64,000 nt of DNA from Hippopus hippopus (taxonomy: Eukaryota; Mollusca; Bivalvia; Cardiida; Cardiidae): assembly GCA_946811185.2 (NCBI GenBank), contig OX328096.1:42918252-42982251 (forward strand), given 5' to 3'. The position numbers were made by a program, and so were the translations under genes. The first letter of the stretch is position 1. Each line of letters starts with the position of its first letter. Shown here piece after piece: positions 23,099 through 34,900 of the stretch. The notes beneath the pieces were generated by a model. That model ran no database searches and was not told where the DNA came from. It saw only the letters and a list, made by a program, of their open reading frames with translations.

Positions 23099-23303
23099 CA
23101 TTCAAATTCTAGACTTGTCCAAATTGAAAGCATTTGCAGGCAACAAGATAAAAGTAGCCCTAATGATGATTTCTTTTTTTTTGAGAGGATAGAAAAAATA
23201 GAGTAGAACAAAATGCTGGTTACTAGCAACTCCATTTTTTCAATGTTTTTAAAAGGTTTCTGTAAATGTTGCTAAATCTGGGGATTGCGTGGTAAAGAGT
23301 TAA
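23099..23303 (+). mobile_element. Rep-A MITE, copy 6, degraded 5' end
   Basis: Recognised by CTAGACTTGTCCAAATTGAA and a decayed hairpin (AAAATGCTGGTTACTAGCAA), ending GCGTGGTAAAGAGTTAA. Its terminal TTAA is also the start of the Rep-G copy that follows. Confidence 0.75.
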
Positions 23304-23511
23304 CCCTTTAAGCTGCTGAGCACCACTCAGTGACTATTTGCGGACAGTTTAGATCAAGATTAGACTGCACAAAAAGTGCAGTCTGATCTTGGATCTACTC
23401 TGTTCTATATGGAGATATTTTTCTTCAAAAAATAAGTTTGAAATAATATGTTCAGGTTTTTACAATTGGCTTGAAAGCTTTATTTAACTTATTTAGCAGG
23501 ATAAGTGTTAA
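23300..23511 (+). mobile_element. Rep-G MITE (TTAA, GATCAAGATCAGACTGC hairpin), copy 1
   Basis: Starts TTAACCCTTTAAGCTGCTGA, ends ATTTAGCAGGATAAGTGTTAA. Central hairpin AGACTGCAC/GTGCAGTCT with flanking GATCAAG/CTTGGATC. TTAA at both ends. Confidence 0.8.
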
Positions 23512-23656
23512 ACAATCATTGCATGAATACGATTTCTCTTGGGAGACAGATTGTGAAACTGGCCAGGGAAAAAAGAGCTATTGCCTTTTAGCAAGGAATA
23601 CCTCTTTTCCCCAAGTACTGTCCACAAATTTGAATAAGATAATTTCATCTACTTTT

Positions 23657-25331
23657 TAGGTCACCTGAGCACAAAGTGCTTATGGTGAGCTTTTGTGATT
23701 GTGCTGTGTCCGGCGTCCGGCATGTGTCATCCGTCGTCAACTTTTACCTTGTGTACGCTCTAGAGGCCACATTTTGAGTCCAATACTCATGAAACTTATT
23801 CAGAATGTTTGTTTCGATGATATTTTGAACGAGTTCGAAATTGGGTCATGTCGGGTCAAAAACTAGGTCACTAGGTCAAATCTTAGAAAAACCTTTTGTA
23901 CGCTATGGAGGCCACATTTTCAGTCAAAAACTCTTGAAAGTTGATCAGAATGTTTGTCTTGATTATATCTCGGACGAGTTCGAAAATGGGTCATGTTGGG
24001 TCAAAAACTAGGTCACATCCTAGAAAAACCTTGTGTACGCTCTAGAGGCCACATTTTCTGTCAGATACTCATGAAACTTGGTCAGAATGTTTGTCTTGAT
24101 GATATCTCAGATGAGTTCAAAAATGGGTCATGTTGGGTCAAAAACTATGTCACTAGGTCAAATCTTAGAAAAACCTTGTGTACGCTTTAGAGGCCACATT
24201 TTCAGTCCAAAACTGTTGAAAGTTGGTCAGAATGTTTGTCTTGATGATATCTTGGACGAGTCCAAAAAATGGATGATGTCGGGTCAAAAACTAGGTCACT
24301 AGGTCAAATCTTAGAAAAACCTTGTGAATGCTCTAGAGGCCACATTTTCAGTCAGATACTCATGAATTTTGGTCAGAATGTTTGTCTTGATGATATCTCA
24401 GACGAGTTTGAAAATGGATCATGCTGGGCCAAAAACTAGATCACTAGGTCAGTCTTAGAAAAACCTTGTGTATGCTCTAGAAGCCACATTTTCTGTTCAA
24501 AATTCTTGAAAGTTGGTCAGAATGTTTGTCTTTATAATATCTCGGACAAGTTCGAAAATGGGTCATGTCGGGTCAAAAAGTAGGTCACTAGGTCATATCT
24601 TAGAAAAACCTTGTGTACGCTCTAGAGGCCACATTTTTGGTCCAAAACTCTTGAAATTTGGTCAGAATGTTTGTCTTGATGATATCTCGGACAAGTTTGG
24701 AAATGGGTCATGTTTGGCAAAAAAGTAGGTCACTAGGTTAAATCTTAAAAAAAAAAACGTTGTGTACGGTTTAGAGGTCACATTTTCAGTCAAAATTTCT
24801 TGAAAGTTGGTCTGAATGTTTGACTTGATGGTATCTCGGACGAGTTCAAAAATGGTTCCTGTTGGGTCAAAAACTATGTCACTAGGTCAGATCTTAGAAA
24901 AACCTTGTGTATGCTCTAGAGGTCACATTTTCAGTCCAAAACTCATGAAACTTGGTCAGAATGTTTGTCTTGATGACATCTCGGACGATTTCGAAAATCA
25001 GTCATGTTGGGTCAAAAACTATGGCAGTAGGTCATATCTTAGAAAAACCCTTTGTATGCTCTATAGGCCACATTTTCTGTCCAATACTTATGAAAGGTGG
25101 TCAGGATCTTTGTTTTGATAATATCTACAATGGGAAAATTGGCTAAAAGTAGGTCATTGAGAGAAATTCTAGAAAAAGCTTGTGTACATGCTAGAGGCCA
25201 AATTTTCAGTCCAATAATTATGAAAGCTTAGTAGATTGTTTGTCATGATATCTCAAAAGAGATTGAAAATGGGTCATGTGTGGTCAAAAGACTAAAGTGA
25301 GCGACTTTAGGGCCATCATGGCACTCTTGTT
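23657..25331 (+). mobile_element. Rep-B element, copy 6 (longest)
   Basis: Starts AGGTCACCTGAGCACAAAGT, ends AAAGTGAGCGACTTTAGGGC and CATCATGGCACTCTTG. About eleven 145-bp units. The last two non-standard units (GGTCAGGATCTTTGTTTTGA, CTAGAAAAAGCTTGTGTACA) are shared with copies 4 and 5, which defines a 3' module. Several 64-100 codon frames in it are unit translations, not genes. Confidence 0.92.
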
Positions 25332-25638
25332 TAGCTAATCCTTCTTGGCATTTTCATTAGATTTTGGCAAGATGTTTGATTAACCAGGTGTAGTAAGTTG
25401 TGAAAAAGTACTAGATTAGATGGAATCAAAGGACGTTAATTCCTGAAAAGAGGATTTGTGCTGGATGATACATGGGCAAGGATTAAGCAATAATATAAGA
25501 AATGAATAGTAATTTTTTTCACATACAAGACAAAGTACAGATAGCTGTCCTCAAACAAGATTTTACTTTATGGAGAGATGCATCGGAGCACAGATTTTGT
25601 TCGCATTTAAACTCTCATTATTTTTACAAGTTAACAAT

Positions 25639-25721
25639 ACAAATATCTTCAATTTTAATGCTGAACATAGGCTAGAACATACAAATATCTTCAATTTTAA
25701 TGCGAAACATAGGCTAGAAAC
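25639..25721. repeat. 42-bp direct duplication
   Basis: ACAAATATCTTCAATTTTAA and following bases occur twice in tandem, 42 bp apart, ending in ACATAGGCTAGAA, with few differences. Confidence 0.8.
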
Positions 25722-26734
25722 GTGACACCAACACAGAAGCCCTGGCAAGGGCTTTGACCTTGACCTGTGAGCTGGAGACACATTGTCTATCACTTGTGAT
25801 CATTTGTGCCAAATTATTTTAGAATCGGACTATGCACCTTGAAGTTATTGGCCACATACACACAAGCACAGAGCAGGGTTTTCCATGATGCACAACTTCT
25901 GCATCAATGATGCTATTTTAACTCAAATAACCCCCAAAATAAATAACAATGTGCTATCAGTGACACAACTTTCCAAAATCTAGATCATCTAGGAAGTTGA
26001 ATAAATCGTCAATAAGACAAGTCTGATCTTGCGTCTATATCAGATGAACACCATTCTTTTTTGTAATACAGGGTTATTTTAGATAAAAGCGGTTTTCCAG
26101 TAATTTTATTATAGATTAAGACTGGTTTACGCATTAATACAGTAAAGTACAGTGGACAGTTGTCGTAAATACGGGCCCAGTCAAAGTTTTAGTTGGGTTC
26201 TCAATATTTTATAGCTTATTTTTCCCTTCTTTGGGTAGATAAAAGTACACATTACCAGTCTGTTCTGTTTGCGGAAAAAATGTTGGGACAATGTAAACTG
26301 TAGCATTCTGTTTTATCGTTTGCTGATCACGCCACATCAAGCAGCGATTCAGAAGGGAATGTATTGTCTGTCGAAAAGTGAACTTGAGTTCTGTTAGAAC
26401 TGGCGTAAAGACTTTACTTGGTTGGAGGTTAAAGGTTAAATGTATTGTAATCTGTGCTTAAAGATTGAAAGACCAATTTATTTTGACCCCCAAAATTAAA
26501 GAAATTACCCTCAACTAAAGAGACGAGGGGTCACAATGACCCCCAATTTTTAATACTGAGGGAAAACCCTGAAAGAGGTGTAACACTATATCCCCCCCCT
26601 CCATTTTAAAAGTGGAGGGAGGTGGGCATTAAGGAAAAAAAAAATGGTTTAATTCATCTTTTACTACAGATGTTTACAGTTCCCTAAAAAGGAACAAAAA
26701 TGCTTCCAAACACAATAAATACTGCAGTATTTTA

Positions 26735-26797
26735 TTAGTTTTTTCAAGATTGACAAGTTATAAACAACTTCTTTTCAAGATTAACAAGTTACAAATT
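26735..26797. repeat. Short direct duplication
   Basis: TTTTCAAGATTGACAAGTTA and TTTTCAAGATTAACAAGTTA lie about 33 bp apart. Confidence 0.7.
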
Positions 26798-29304
26798 ATT
26801 CCTAAAAGTGCTTTAGGTAATGAAGCTTCAAATACATATAATTTGTCCTTGGTCATGTGTGTCAATAAAAATTTATTTCATTTTGCAGTCATACAGATTA
26901 AACCGACAAAATAGAAGGTCAGTAGCTTATTGCTTGGAAAAATTCATGATGGACTTGAGATGTTGCGGTGCACAATAAATGTCCAAATATGTAAAGAAGC
27001 ATTGTAAAAGTCTCATTATTGAGACTAGCGTAATACATAGTTATTCACATAGTCAGTGTACTGAATACTTGATGGAATAAGCAGGGGCAAGGAAAATCTG
27101 CACAGTTTGTATGTTGAACACACTTGACTAAGGAGTTGGAGAGTAATGTACATGGAAAAGAAAACCAGTCAAAATGCAAAGCTATTGCCTGTGACTTTAT
27201 ACAAATAGATGCACATGCAGCCTACATTAACTAACAGCTAAAAGCCAGGGAAATGGTACAGTCATGCTAAATCAAAAGTTGATACAAGGATCTCCAAGTG
27301 TTGACCCACATCCTATTAAAAAAACCTACTAAAGGTAGCATGATTGCTTCATCATGGAGGTTTTCTTGATGTGGCAAGAGATCTAGTGTATATCATTTTC
27401 AGGAACATAAATATGTTTTCAACAAGAAGTGAAGAGATGTATTAGAGTTGGTCAACCCAGCAGGCTGACAGGTTTTATGCTTATGAGAAGTAATTGATCA
27501 AGTTGATTGACAAGCCAGCACATCAATCTGACACGTTGTTTGCTAGTATTAGACATAGGACCTTATGTATGTGTGTGTATGTATAGTAGCGACTATTGCA
27601 AAGTTGGTTTGTATTGCAAAATCTGAAAGTAGAATATGTTAAGCCCATGCATATCATTAGTATTTGGTACTGGTCAGGGCAACCTCAGAAGCAGATTTAC
27701 AAAGGCAAGCTGGCGAAAATGTATGGATGTTAAATATCAAGGAAAAAAGATTATCGTTAAAGAATGGACAACAGTGTTACCTGTAGTTGAATTTATAAAG
27801 GTTAAATTTATCTTGCATATTTATCTTATAGTCATACCTATAATGATTGTAAGAGGACTAACCTCTCTGAACAGAAACTGTTGCCAACAATTTTACTAAA
27901 ACCAGTTGACTGGCTGTAAGTCTTGTCCCACTCAAGGTAATTAAATATATAAGTATCCTTAAGGACATTTAATTCATCATTAATTTATGATTGACATAAT
28001 AACTGTATTACTTTTGATCTGAGCTATAGATTATCATCACAATATTGGTTATCCAATTTTCAACAGTATTGAGCTCCTCATTTTGTAGCAACAATAAGCA
28101 AAAACAAAATAATAAAATTATGTTATTTGCATTTTGCAGTCTATGTTGGAAAAAAATTCACACAGACTCATAATGTGTATTTATGTCTTCCCCCCCCCCC
28201 CCCATTAGGGTCGGGAGACATATTGTTTTTCCCTGTCTGTCCGTCTATCTGTCTGTCCGTCACAAATCGTGTCAGCTCATAAACCTTCTAAGATATTTTG
28301 ATAAAACTTCACACATTTGTAAAGCACCATAAGAGGAAGTGTCATGCACAAGAATCACAACTCTGGCTTTTATATTTTTCGAGTTATTTCCCTTTGATTA
28401 TTTTCCTCCACATATCGTGTCTGCTCTATAACTCGAAAACCTTTTAAGATATTTTGATAAAACTTCACACATTTTTAAAGCACCATGAGACAAAGTGTCA
28501 TGAACAAGAAACATAACTCTGGCTTATATATTTTTCGAGTTATTTCCCTTTGATTATTTTCGTTCGCAAATCGTGTTTGTAAACCACCATAAAACGAAGT
28601 GTCAAGCACAAGAACCATAACTCTGGCTTGTATTTTTAGCTCCAGTGGCCGAAGGCCAGCGGGCTTATGTCATGGCCTGTTGTCCGTCCGTCCGTCCGTG
28701 CGTCCGTCCATCCGTCCGTGCGTTAACTTTTTTTTAAAACGTCTTCTTCTCTGAAACTACCCATCCAATTTTGATGAAACTTCACAGAAATGATCCTGCC
28801 ATGGTCCTCTTCAGAATTTCTTGAAAGAATTTAATTCCTTCAAAAACTCTGGTTGCCATGGCAACAAAACTGAAAAATTTTGAAAATCTTTGAAAATCTT
28901 CTTGTCTGAAACCGTAAGGCCAAGGGCTACCAAATTTGGCATGTAGCTTTATCTAGTGGACCTCTACCAAGTTTCTTCAATTTATAGCCCTGGGGTCAAA
29001 ATTGGCCCCGCCCCGGGGGTTACAAGTTATACATGGGCTTATTTAGGGAGAACTTTAAAATTCCTCTTCTACCTAGCCATAGGGCCTAGAGCTACCAAAT
29101 TTGGCATGTAGCTTTATCTAGTGGACCTTTGCCAAGATTGTTCAAATTATAGCCCTGGGGTCAAATAAGGCCCTGCCCGGGGGTAACAAGTTTTACATGG
29201 GCTTATATAACAAGTTTTACATGGGCTTATATAGGGAGAACTTTAAAATTCTTCTTTGACCTAGCCATGGGGCCTAGGGCGACCAAATTTGGCATGTAGC
29301 TTTA

Positions 29305-29375
29305 TGAAATGGCAATATTTAGGTTTTTATTATTTACATGAAAGTTTCATTTAATTTATTTAGCAGAATAAGGAT
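29305..29375 (+). mobile_element. Rep-G fragment
   Basis: GTTTTTATTATTTACATGAA then TTTCATTTAATTTATTTAGC matches the 3' half of Rep-G (23440-23511). The hairpin half is missing. Confidence 0.55.
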
Positions 29376-29756
29376 TCAGAGGTCTGCTACATAACAAACA
29401 AAGATACTGCCCTTAAAAATACAATGATATGCTCAGTCACAAAAAGAAATTCAAAATGAAAGCACAGCTCCAGATAAGAGAGAGTGATCATATTCTAAAT
29501 CCATTATTTCTCGTTCAAACCCTATGTTGTGGGTTACATATTTCAGATTCTTTGCTAAAAATTTGATCTGGCAATGGACGTGGCTGCTGTGGGCTTGGCT
29601 TTATTAAAGATTATAACTGGTTATATGATTTAAGTTTACATACTGATAAAAGGAAATAACTCTTGTTCTGTCCATGCAAATATAAATGCACTCAAAACAT
29701 TGCTGTTCCAGTACATTATAATTTATAGTCTACATCTTTTTTCCTTGCTTCAAAGT
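29376..29756. other. Unidentified insertion in Rep-C
   Basis: About 380 bp that interrupts Rep-C copy 5. No terminal repeats or coding content recognised. Confidence 0.4.
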
Positions 29757-30090
29757 ATGGTGGAGAATTTTAAAATCTTCTTGTCTGAAACCATAAGGCC
29801 CAGGGCTACCAAATTTGGCATGTAGCTTTATCTAATGGTCCTCTATCAAATTCCTTCATATTATAGCCCTGGGGTCAAAATTGGCTCTGCCTTGGAGATC
29901 ACAAGTTTAACATGGGCTTATAGGGTGACTGTAATTTAGAATAGTAATCAAGGGAAATAACTCCTGTTATACAAGATAAAGTTTGTTACTATTTACCTCC
30001 CTTGATTATCAAACTGCAGTTATACATTATTGGAGTTTGGTATTCAAGTTTTTTGGAGAGGAAATGTTCTGTTTTAAGAGAGAGTTTTTT

Positions 30091-30304
30091 TTAACTGTAT
30101 TTTTTTTTACTGTACCAAGTTTAAAGCCATTGCAAAAAGACAAATTGAATGTAGCTTAAATGACTATTTCTGTCCTTGATAGTTAGGAAACGTTGTGGGA
30201 AAAGGAGTAAATACTGGATGACAACATGTCCTATTCTTACGATGTTTTTGAAAGCCTTCTCTTTCAGGGTCATTAACACTTTGATTTGTGTAGTAAAGGG
30301 TTAA
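30091..30304 (+). mobile_element. Rep-A MITE, copy 7, eroded
   Basis: Starts TTAACTG..., includes GAAACGTTGTGGGAAAAGGA and ends GTGTAGTAAAGGGTTAA. The hairpin has lost most pairing. It lies just before the Rep-C terminal piece. Confidence 0.7.
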
Positions 30305-30911
30305 AAAGCCAGTGGAGCGATACAGGGCCATCATGGCCCTCTTGTTTTTTTTTTTATTTCCCTTTGATTATTTTCTTTCACAAATCGTGTCCGCTCTATA
30401 ACTCGAAAACCTTTTAAGATATTTCGATAAAACTTCACACATTTGTGAAGCACCGCGAGACGAAGTGTCATGCACAAGAACCATAATTCTGGCTTGTATA
30501 TTTTTTGAGTTATTTCCCTTTGATTATTTTCCTTACTCATTTTACGTACAATTTCGTGTCCGCTCTATAACTCGAAAACCATTAGAGAAAAATGACTATA
30601 ATTTCAGTTAGAAATTGCCTTGGTGACATATCAGTCCTTCTGACACCAAAAAGGGGGGAGACGTCTGTTTTTTTTTTTTGTAGAAAAACAAGTTCTAGTT
30701 CATATTTGGTGTTGCATTTGAGAAAGGTTGATGATCATGTGTTGCTGTCACAACAGATATGGTGTACCTGTAAATCCAGCTACTATGGCTGAAAGATGAC
30801 CTTTCATGCAGCCATATCATCAGTTGGCAGACACGAATTGATACTGTGATTCTAAAGAATCTGACATTTTCTCAAAGTATGCATTAAATGAAATTTTCTA
30901 ATGAATTGATG

Positions 30912-31173
30912 TGAGCCATGCTCTGCCAAAAGGGGGCTTAGTGAATCTCCCTGATCCATGATACCAAGCAAGTCATCACATAATTATGGATCCATAAAAT
31001 CCATTTTGCCAAACAATGTACTATATAAAGAGATAGAATGGTCATTGGATGTGCAGAAAATTTACCAAAAGCAAAAAGTTTTGGCCAGGTCAGCCTTTAC
31101 GAACTGTGCAGGCTGACCTGAATTGATACTTTTTGCAGATGCATTAAGCCCCCTTTTCACAGAGCATGGCTCA
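30912..31173. mobile_element. 262-bp MITE with 32-bp inverted ends
   Basis: Left end TGAGCCATGCTCTGCCAAAA then GGGGGCTTAGTG; right end, read inwards, TGAGCCATGCTCTGTGAAAA then GGGGGCTTAATG: three mismatches in 32. Internal hairpin AGGTCAGCCT/AGGCTGACCT near 31087-31117. No transposase. In my recollection this layout resembles a very common bivalve MITE that begins GAGCCGYGCCATG; the superfamily is not assigned. Confidence 0.85.
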
Positions 31174-31233
31174 TTTAATTATTTAAAGTTGTTTGAAACA
31201 GAGCGGTATTCTAAGATTATGGTAGGATATTAT

Positions 31234-32077
31234 CAGTGCTCTGCCGAGGCCGCGTATTTGCGATTTTCTCGCTAAAAAATTCAAATTTTGCAGAAAAAAT
31301 CAGTAAAAGGCGATTCCTGTCGCATATCAAAAATCGCGGAATCAGCCGCTTAACTAATACAAGTTAGTGTTTTTCATGGGCGCAGAAGGTGCGTATACGC
31401 AAAATGGAATTTGAATGGACACAGAATGTTCTTTACTGTCATGACGTAGTATCTTCTGCAATCTCATTCGGGAAATGGTTTTGTCGCCACGGCGAAAAAG
31501 CCAGGTATTATCCTAAGCTTCTCTGGTCAGCCAAAGCATACCAACAATCAGAGCTGAAAGTCTGATAATGTTCTGATGCCCAGTACCCCTCCCACTTAAT
31601 CAACATCGTTGGAAGATAGTAAAAATTATCTGTACAACAGTTCTTAGTATTTAAAAGAATATGATCGCGACTGCAACTTTATGGGTTGTAAAATGTGTTT
31701 AAAAAAAAAAAAACCCAAAAAGTACACATTTACTGAAGAAAAAAAGTAACTTCAGAACTACTACTCTTATGTGCGACATCCAGAGAACATCTATCATAGA
31801 TCAGCCGCCATGGCCGAATCTTTTCAGGGGGATTTTAAGAAAAGTCTCAATGAGAAATAATCAGCCTTGTTAGTTGCATTTAAATCCACATTTTGGCTAG
31901 TGAAAGAGAACATAGCAATTAACAAGTATGGGCTTTGGGGAACTAATTTTAATTTCTTATTTTCAAACCATTTTAATGCATACTAAATTTTGTCCCCAAA
32001 TTTTTAAAAATGTCTCAAACTTTTCTCGATGAGTGAGACATTTGTCTCCACTTTTTAAAATCCTTGGCAGAACACTG
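31234..32077. mobile_element. hAT-like non-autonomous element
   Basis: An 844-bp element with ends CAGTGCTCTGCCGAGG and, from the right, CAGTGTTCTGCCAAGG (two mismatches in 16), flanked by TATTAT on both sides (31228-31233, 32078-32083). CAGNG ends are typical of hAT; the classic duplication is 8 bp, so the 6-bp one is a variant. No transposase frame. Confidence 0.78.
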
Positions 32078-32083
32078 TATTAT

Positions 32084-33274
32084 GCATTTACAAGTTGGTA
32101 TGATTGTGAGCATGATTACACCAAAACTTAAAAGACAGCAAGACCTTTTTGAAAATTTCATGAGATCAGTGTTTTCTCTAGATGTAAGATTTTGCAGGTC
32201 ATTTTTGACCCCATATGAAATTAGGTGGTCAAAAGACAAAACTGGGTCTCAATCTTTTTGTGTGATTTTCAGATAAAATTGTAAATACAAATTTAATGTA
32301 AATGAATTTTCGGCATTCTTTTGTTTGTGTTTTACTGACATCACCAAATATCATTATGTTCATTCATAACAGTGAAGAACTTTGTTACTTAATGTGGAAA
32401 ACAACAGTCTTTAAAAAAAAGCACCCTCAAAAGTCACCATTGTTTGGTGCCATGTAAAAGTCATGGTTCAGTTCTTGACCTGACAAGAGTTTTGTTGGAT
32501 TTTCTATCAAGATCAGCTAGTTTGCTTTCTTTTGCTAAAACCTTAGTCAAAAGTCGGTGTTTCTTTGGTGAGGATGACATTTTATTCTGAAGGATATGCA
32601 AAGGTTTCTTTGATGCTTGAAATAAGACTAAACTAGTTCCCAGTTTCATATGTTGTAAAGCATTTGTGTTGAGAATTGGATACCAATACAACTGGTCCCT
32701 GGTTTTTCAGTGGGGTGTAGTGGAGATTGCATAATGGAACCAGTTAAATTTATCATTCAACAATATTTTTCAATCAGATGCTCGGAAAATGGATTTCAAT
32801 TTAGATGCATCAGAAAAGATACAACTAAAGACTTTTAGCAGGACAAGTGAGTAAAAGACATGTCAAAAACACAAAAAACATGCTCTGAACAAAACGCAGA
32901 GATTGAACTTGATGTACGTCAGACATACAGCTCATTGTTAGAAAGAGGATTTCAGATCAGTATAGGGGGAGAAAATAAAATATAATTGTCATTTCTTTTT
33001 GTCTTGTACAAGAAAAACTGAGGTAATGATCAGAGAAATAGTAAAAAAATTGAAGCCTTGGTAACTTAAGAATAATACCTAATATTGTGGTTTTCCTTGC
33101 AATGATTGTTTCTCTCTTCATCCATCGTCTACTACTGTTTTTTACTTTGCAGTAAGCTGTTTTTTCTCTCTAACCTTAAAGCACTGAATATACCAAACAG
33201 ACACATTAAATCTAGGAAATTGACCCACAGAATTGCAAATTTATGCTTGCTTTTGTCAATAGTGTTTCATTTTC
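32084..33274. other. No gene seen
   Basis: AT-rich. A 76-codon minus frame at 32461-32691 has no domain. Confidence 0.5.
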
Positions 33275-33344
33275 ATGCAGTCTGATCTTGATCTACACTG
33301 GTAGCTAAGGGAACTATAGTTGTGAAAGGCACTTAAAGGGTTAA
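33275..33344 (-). mobile_element. Rep-G end fragment
   Basis: ATGCAGTCTGATCTTGATCT through AAAGGGTTAA: one arm of the Rep-G hairpin plus the TTAA terminus. Confidence 0.6.
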
Positions 33345-33366
33345 TGTTTTCATACATTGTCTTTCT

Positions 33367-33405
33367 CCCCCCCCCCCCCCCCCCCCCCCCTTTTTTTTTT
33401 TTTTT
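33367..33405. repeat. Poly-C then poly-T tract
   Basis: 24 consecutive C followed by 15 T. The length may be unreliable in assembly. Confidence 0.9.
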
Positions 33406-33651
33406 CCCTTTTCTGACCTTTTATTTACCCTTCACTACAAAATTAGAGATCAAAATTGACAGTATATGAGAAAGAATGAAAGCCAGAAATTATGATAGGC
33501 CTACAAAATTCTCTGTATATTTTCTTTCCCAGAAACCTATTGTGAATCCAAAGTAGGAATTCATGAATTTACTCTCAAGCAGTCATCAGTTTTGTTACAT
33601 ATAACAACAATTTATCATAATTTTATGGGTTTATCTGTGAAAAATTTAATT

Positions 33652-33900
33652 CTATTGATTGATTTTGATTGATTGACTGGTGGTGTTTTATGCCAATTTC
33701 AGCATTATTTCAGGCATGTTGTGGCAATAACTTACTTGTTTATGTGTGTCCAAGGTTTCACCTGTGCTATGCTAGGACTCTGAAGTGTTGTACCTTCAGG
33801 GCACTCCCAGATTAAAAGTTATCACCTTAAGTGAGAATCTAACCTGCTAGGACATGAATCCTACATCTTCATTGAGTCGCTGACATGACCCCAAATTTTC
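33652..33900 (-). repeat. SINE-like element with ATTG/AATC tail
   Basis: On the minus strand a B-box-like GGATTCATGTCC (about 33850) is followed by a body and a terminal AATC-type run (TTGATTGATTGACTGG on plus at 33663). The head carries GTCGCTGAC/TCAATGA, which resembles decayed tRNA sequence. The A box is poor. Confidence 0.5.
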
Positions 33901-34439
33901 TTTTTCTTGAAAACATTACTCCTGGAGACCAACTTAGAGCAGGAAACTCTAGAGATGGCCTTTAAAAATGGGCAGCCTATGAAGAAATAAGAAATAGTAA
34001 TTGAAAACATGTCACACGAGGAATGCCTAATTTTGGGTAATATGGCAGTGTTCCCAAAAGTAGTTGGACTATGTTCGGAGTCCTATACAGGTAGATGCCC
34101 TTGTGTCTTTTTAAAAGTTGATGGAGAGACAGAGACTTACATGACTTACTTTGTGAAAGGTTTTGAAACGGTTTTACCATTCATCATAATTCTGTTGCTG
34201 AACAATTCAAAGGGTTACAAGCTTGATTTGATTGTAGAAATTTCAATTGCTTTCCATAATGAATTGGTTTTCTTTGTATTCCATTCCCAAGTTTGACTGA
34301 TTCTAAAACCCATTGTTAACTATTTTTGTACCTGAGACATATTTCACATTCTTTGTACAAATATTTTTTTTCCAATATAACATAGTTGTAATATTTACCA
34401 CATGAATTAAAGATAAGATATAATTGTTGTACATTGGTC

Positions 34440-34665
34440 CTTGTCTTGTGGGCCAGTGTGGCTTTGAATGGTGAAGGTGTGGGATTTGCGCTATGGAGGC
34501 CCATTGTCCTTTTGACAACCAACACTCTGGGTTTTTCATAGGAGTTTCATTGGGCAAGACACTTCAGAGCCCTAGGCTGGTACTCGTGAAACCCAGGACA
34601 CATGTAGGATATGTGATATGACTGACATATTGATAGATCAGTGAAACACCATTCAGTGCATCAAT
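34440..34665 (+). repeat. SINE-like element, older relative of next entry
   Basis: Shares CAAGACACTTCAGAGCCCTA, CTGGTACTCGTG and GATATGACTGA with the element at 34672 in the same order, and ends at a CATCAAT tail. The head is too decayed to show pol III boxes. Confidence 0.6.
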
Positions 34666-34671
34666 CCGATT

Positions 34672-34900
34672 TTGGGGTCCTGCGTGGCTCAGTGGTAAAG
34701 TGTAGGGCTGGTGGCCTGGAGGCCTCAGGTTCCAGCCTCACTGGAAGCACTGGGCTCTTAGTAGGAGCGTCCTAGGGCAAGATACTTCAGAGCCCTAGCC
34801 TAGTACTGGTGGAAATACATGAATATGTGGGCTGTTACAGAGATATGACTGAAATAATGTTGAAAGCGGCATAAAAACCACACAATCAATCAATCAGTCT
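34672..34900 (+). repeat. tRNA-derived SINE
   Basis: Clear pol III boxes: A box TGGCTCAGTGGTAAAG (34685-34700) and B box AGGTTCCAGCCTCACTGG (34727-34744). The tRNA-unrelated body contains GGGCAAGATACTTCAGAGCC, and the 3' tail is CAATCAATCAATCAG. The length of about 230 bp fits a SINE. The head lacks a full acceptor stem, so this is not a functional tRNA gene. Confidence 0.82.

Larger units (their letters stand above)
25332..28189. other. Quiet 2.9-kb stretch, no gene supported
   Basis: Low repeat content. Holds small duplications (next entries) and an inverted pair CCCCTCCATTTTAAAAGTGGAGGGAGG near 26590. An 87-codon frame at 27636-27899 has no recognisable domain and no convincing splice signals. 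Confidence 0.5.
28635..30345 (+). mobile_element. Rep-C element, copy 5, broken into three pieces
   Basis: Piece 1 (28635-29305) has the 5' end TTAGCTCCAGTGGCCGAAGG, a (GTCC)n microsatellite at 28680-28722 and three units. Piece 2 (29757-29932) is one unit. Piece 3 (30303-30345) is the end AAGCCAGTGGAGCGATACAG plus GGGCCATCATGGCCCTCTTG. Between them lie a Rep-G fragment, about 370 bp of unknown sequence and Rep-A copy 7. The whole sits in a T run in Rep-D. Confidence 0.82.
28190..30590 (+). mobile_element. Rep-D element, split by Rep-C
   Basis: Begins after a run of 14 C with ATTAGGGTCGGGAGACATAT and a GTCTGTCCGTC-rich stretch, then tandem units of about 150 bp with CGTGTC, ATAACTCGAAAACCTT, AAAACTTCACACATTTG and CGAGTTATTTCCCTTTGATT. 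The left part is 28190-28634 and the right part 30346-30590; Rep-C copy 5 and its later insertions lie between. The 3' limit is uncertain and may extend to about 30690. Confidence 0.75.

Noticed and set aside
21699..25331. CRISPR-like array because of regular repeats
   Set aside because: Repeat units are 145 bp head-to-tail with no unique spacers, in a eukaryotic context, within a mobile element.
27636..27899. 87-codon frame with a possible AAAG/GTTAAA donor and a TCAG acceptor, suggestive of an exon
   Set aside because: No pyrimidine tract before the acceptor, no recognisable domain, and no partner exons nearby.
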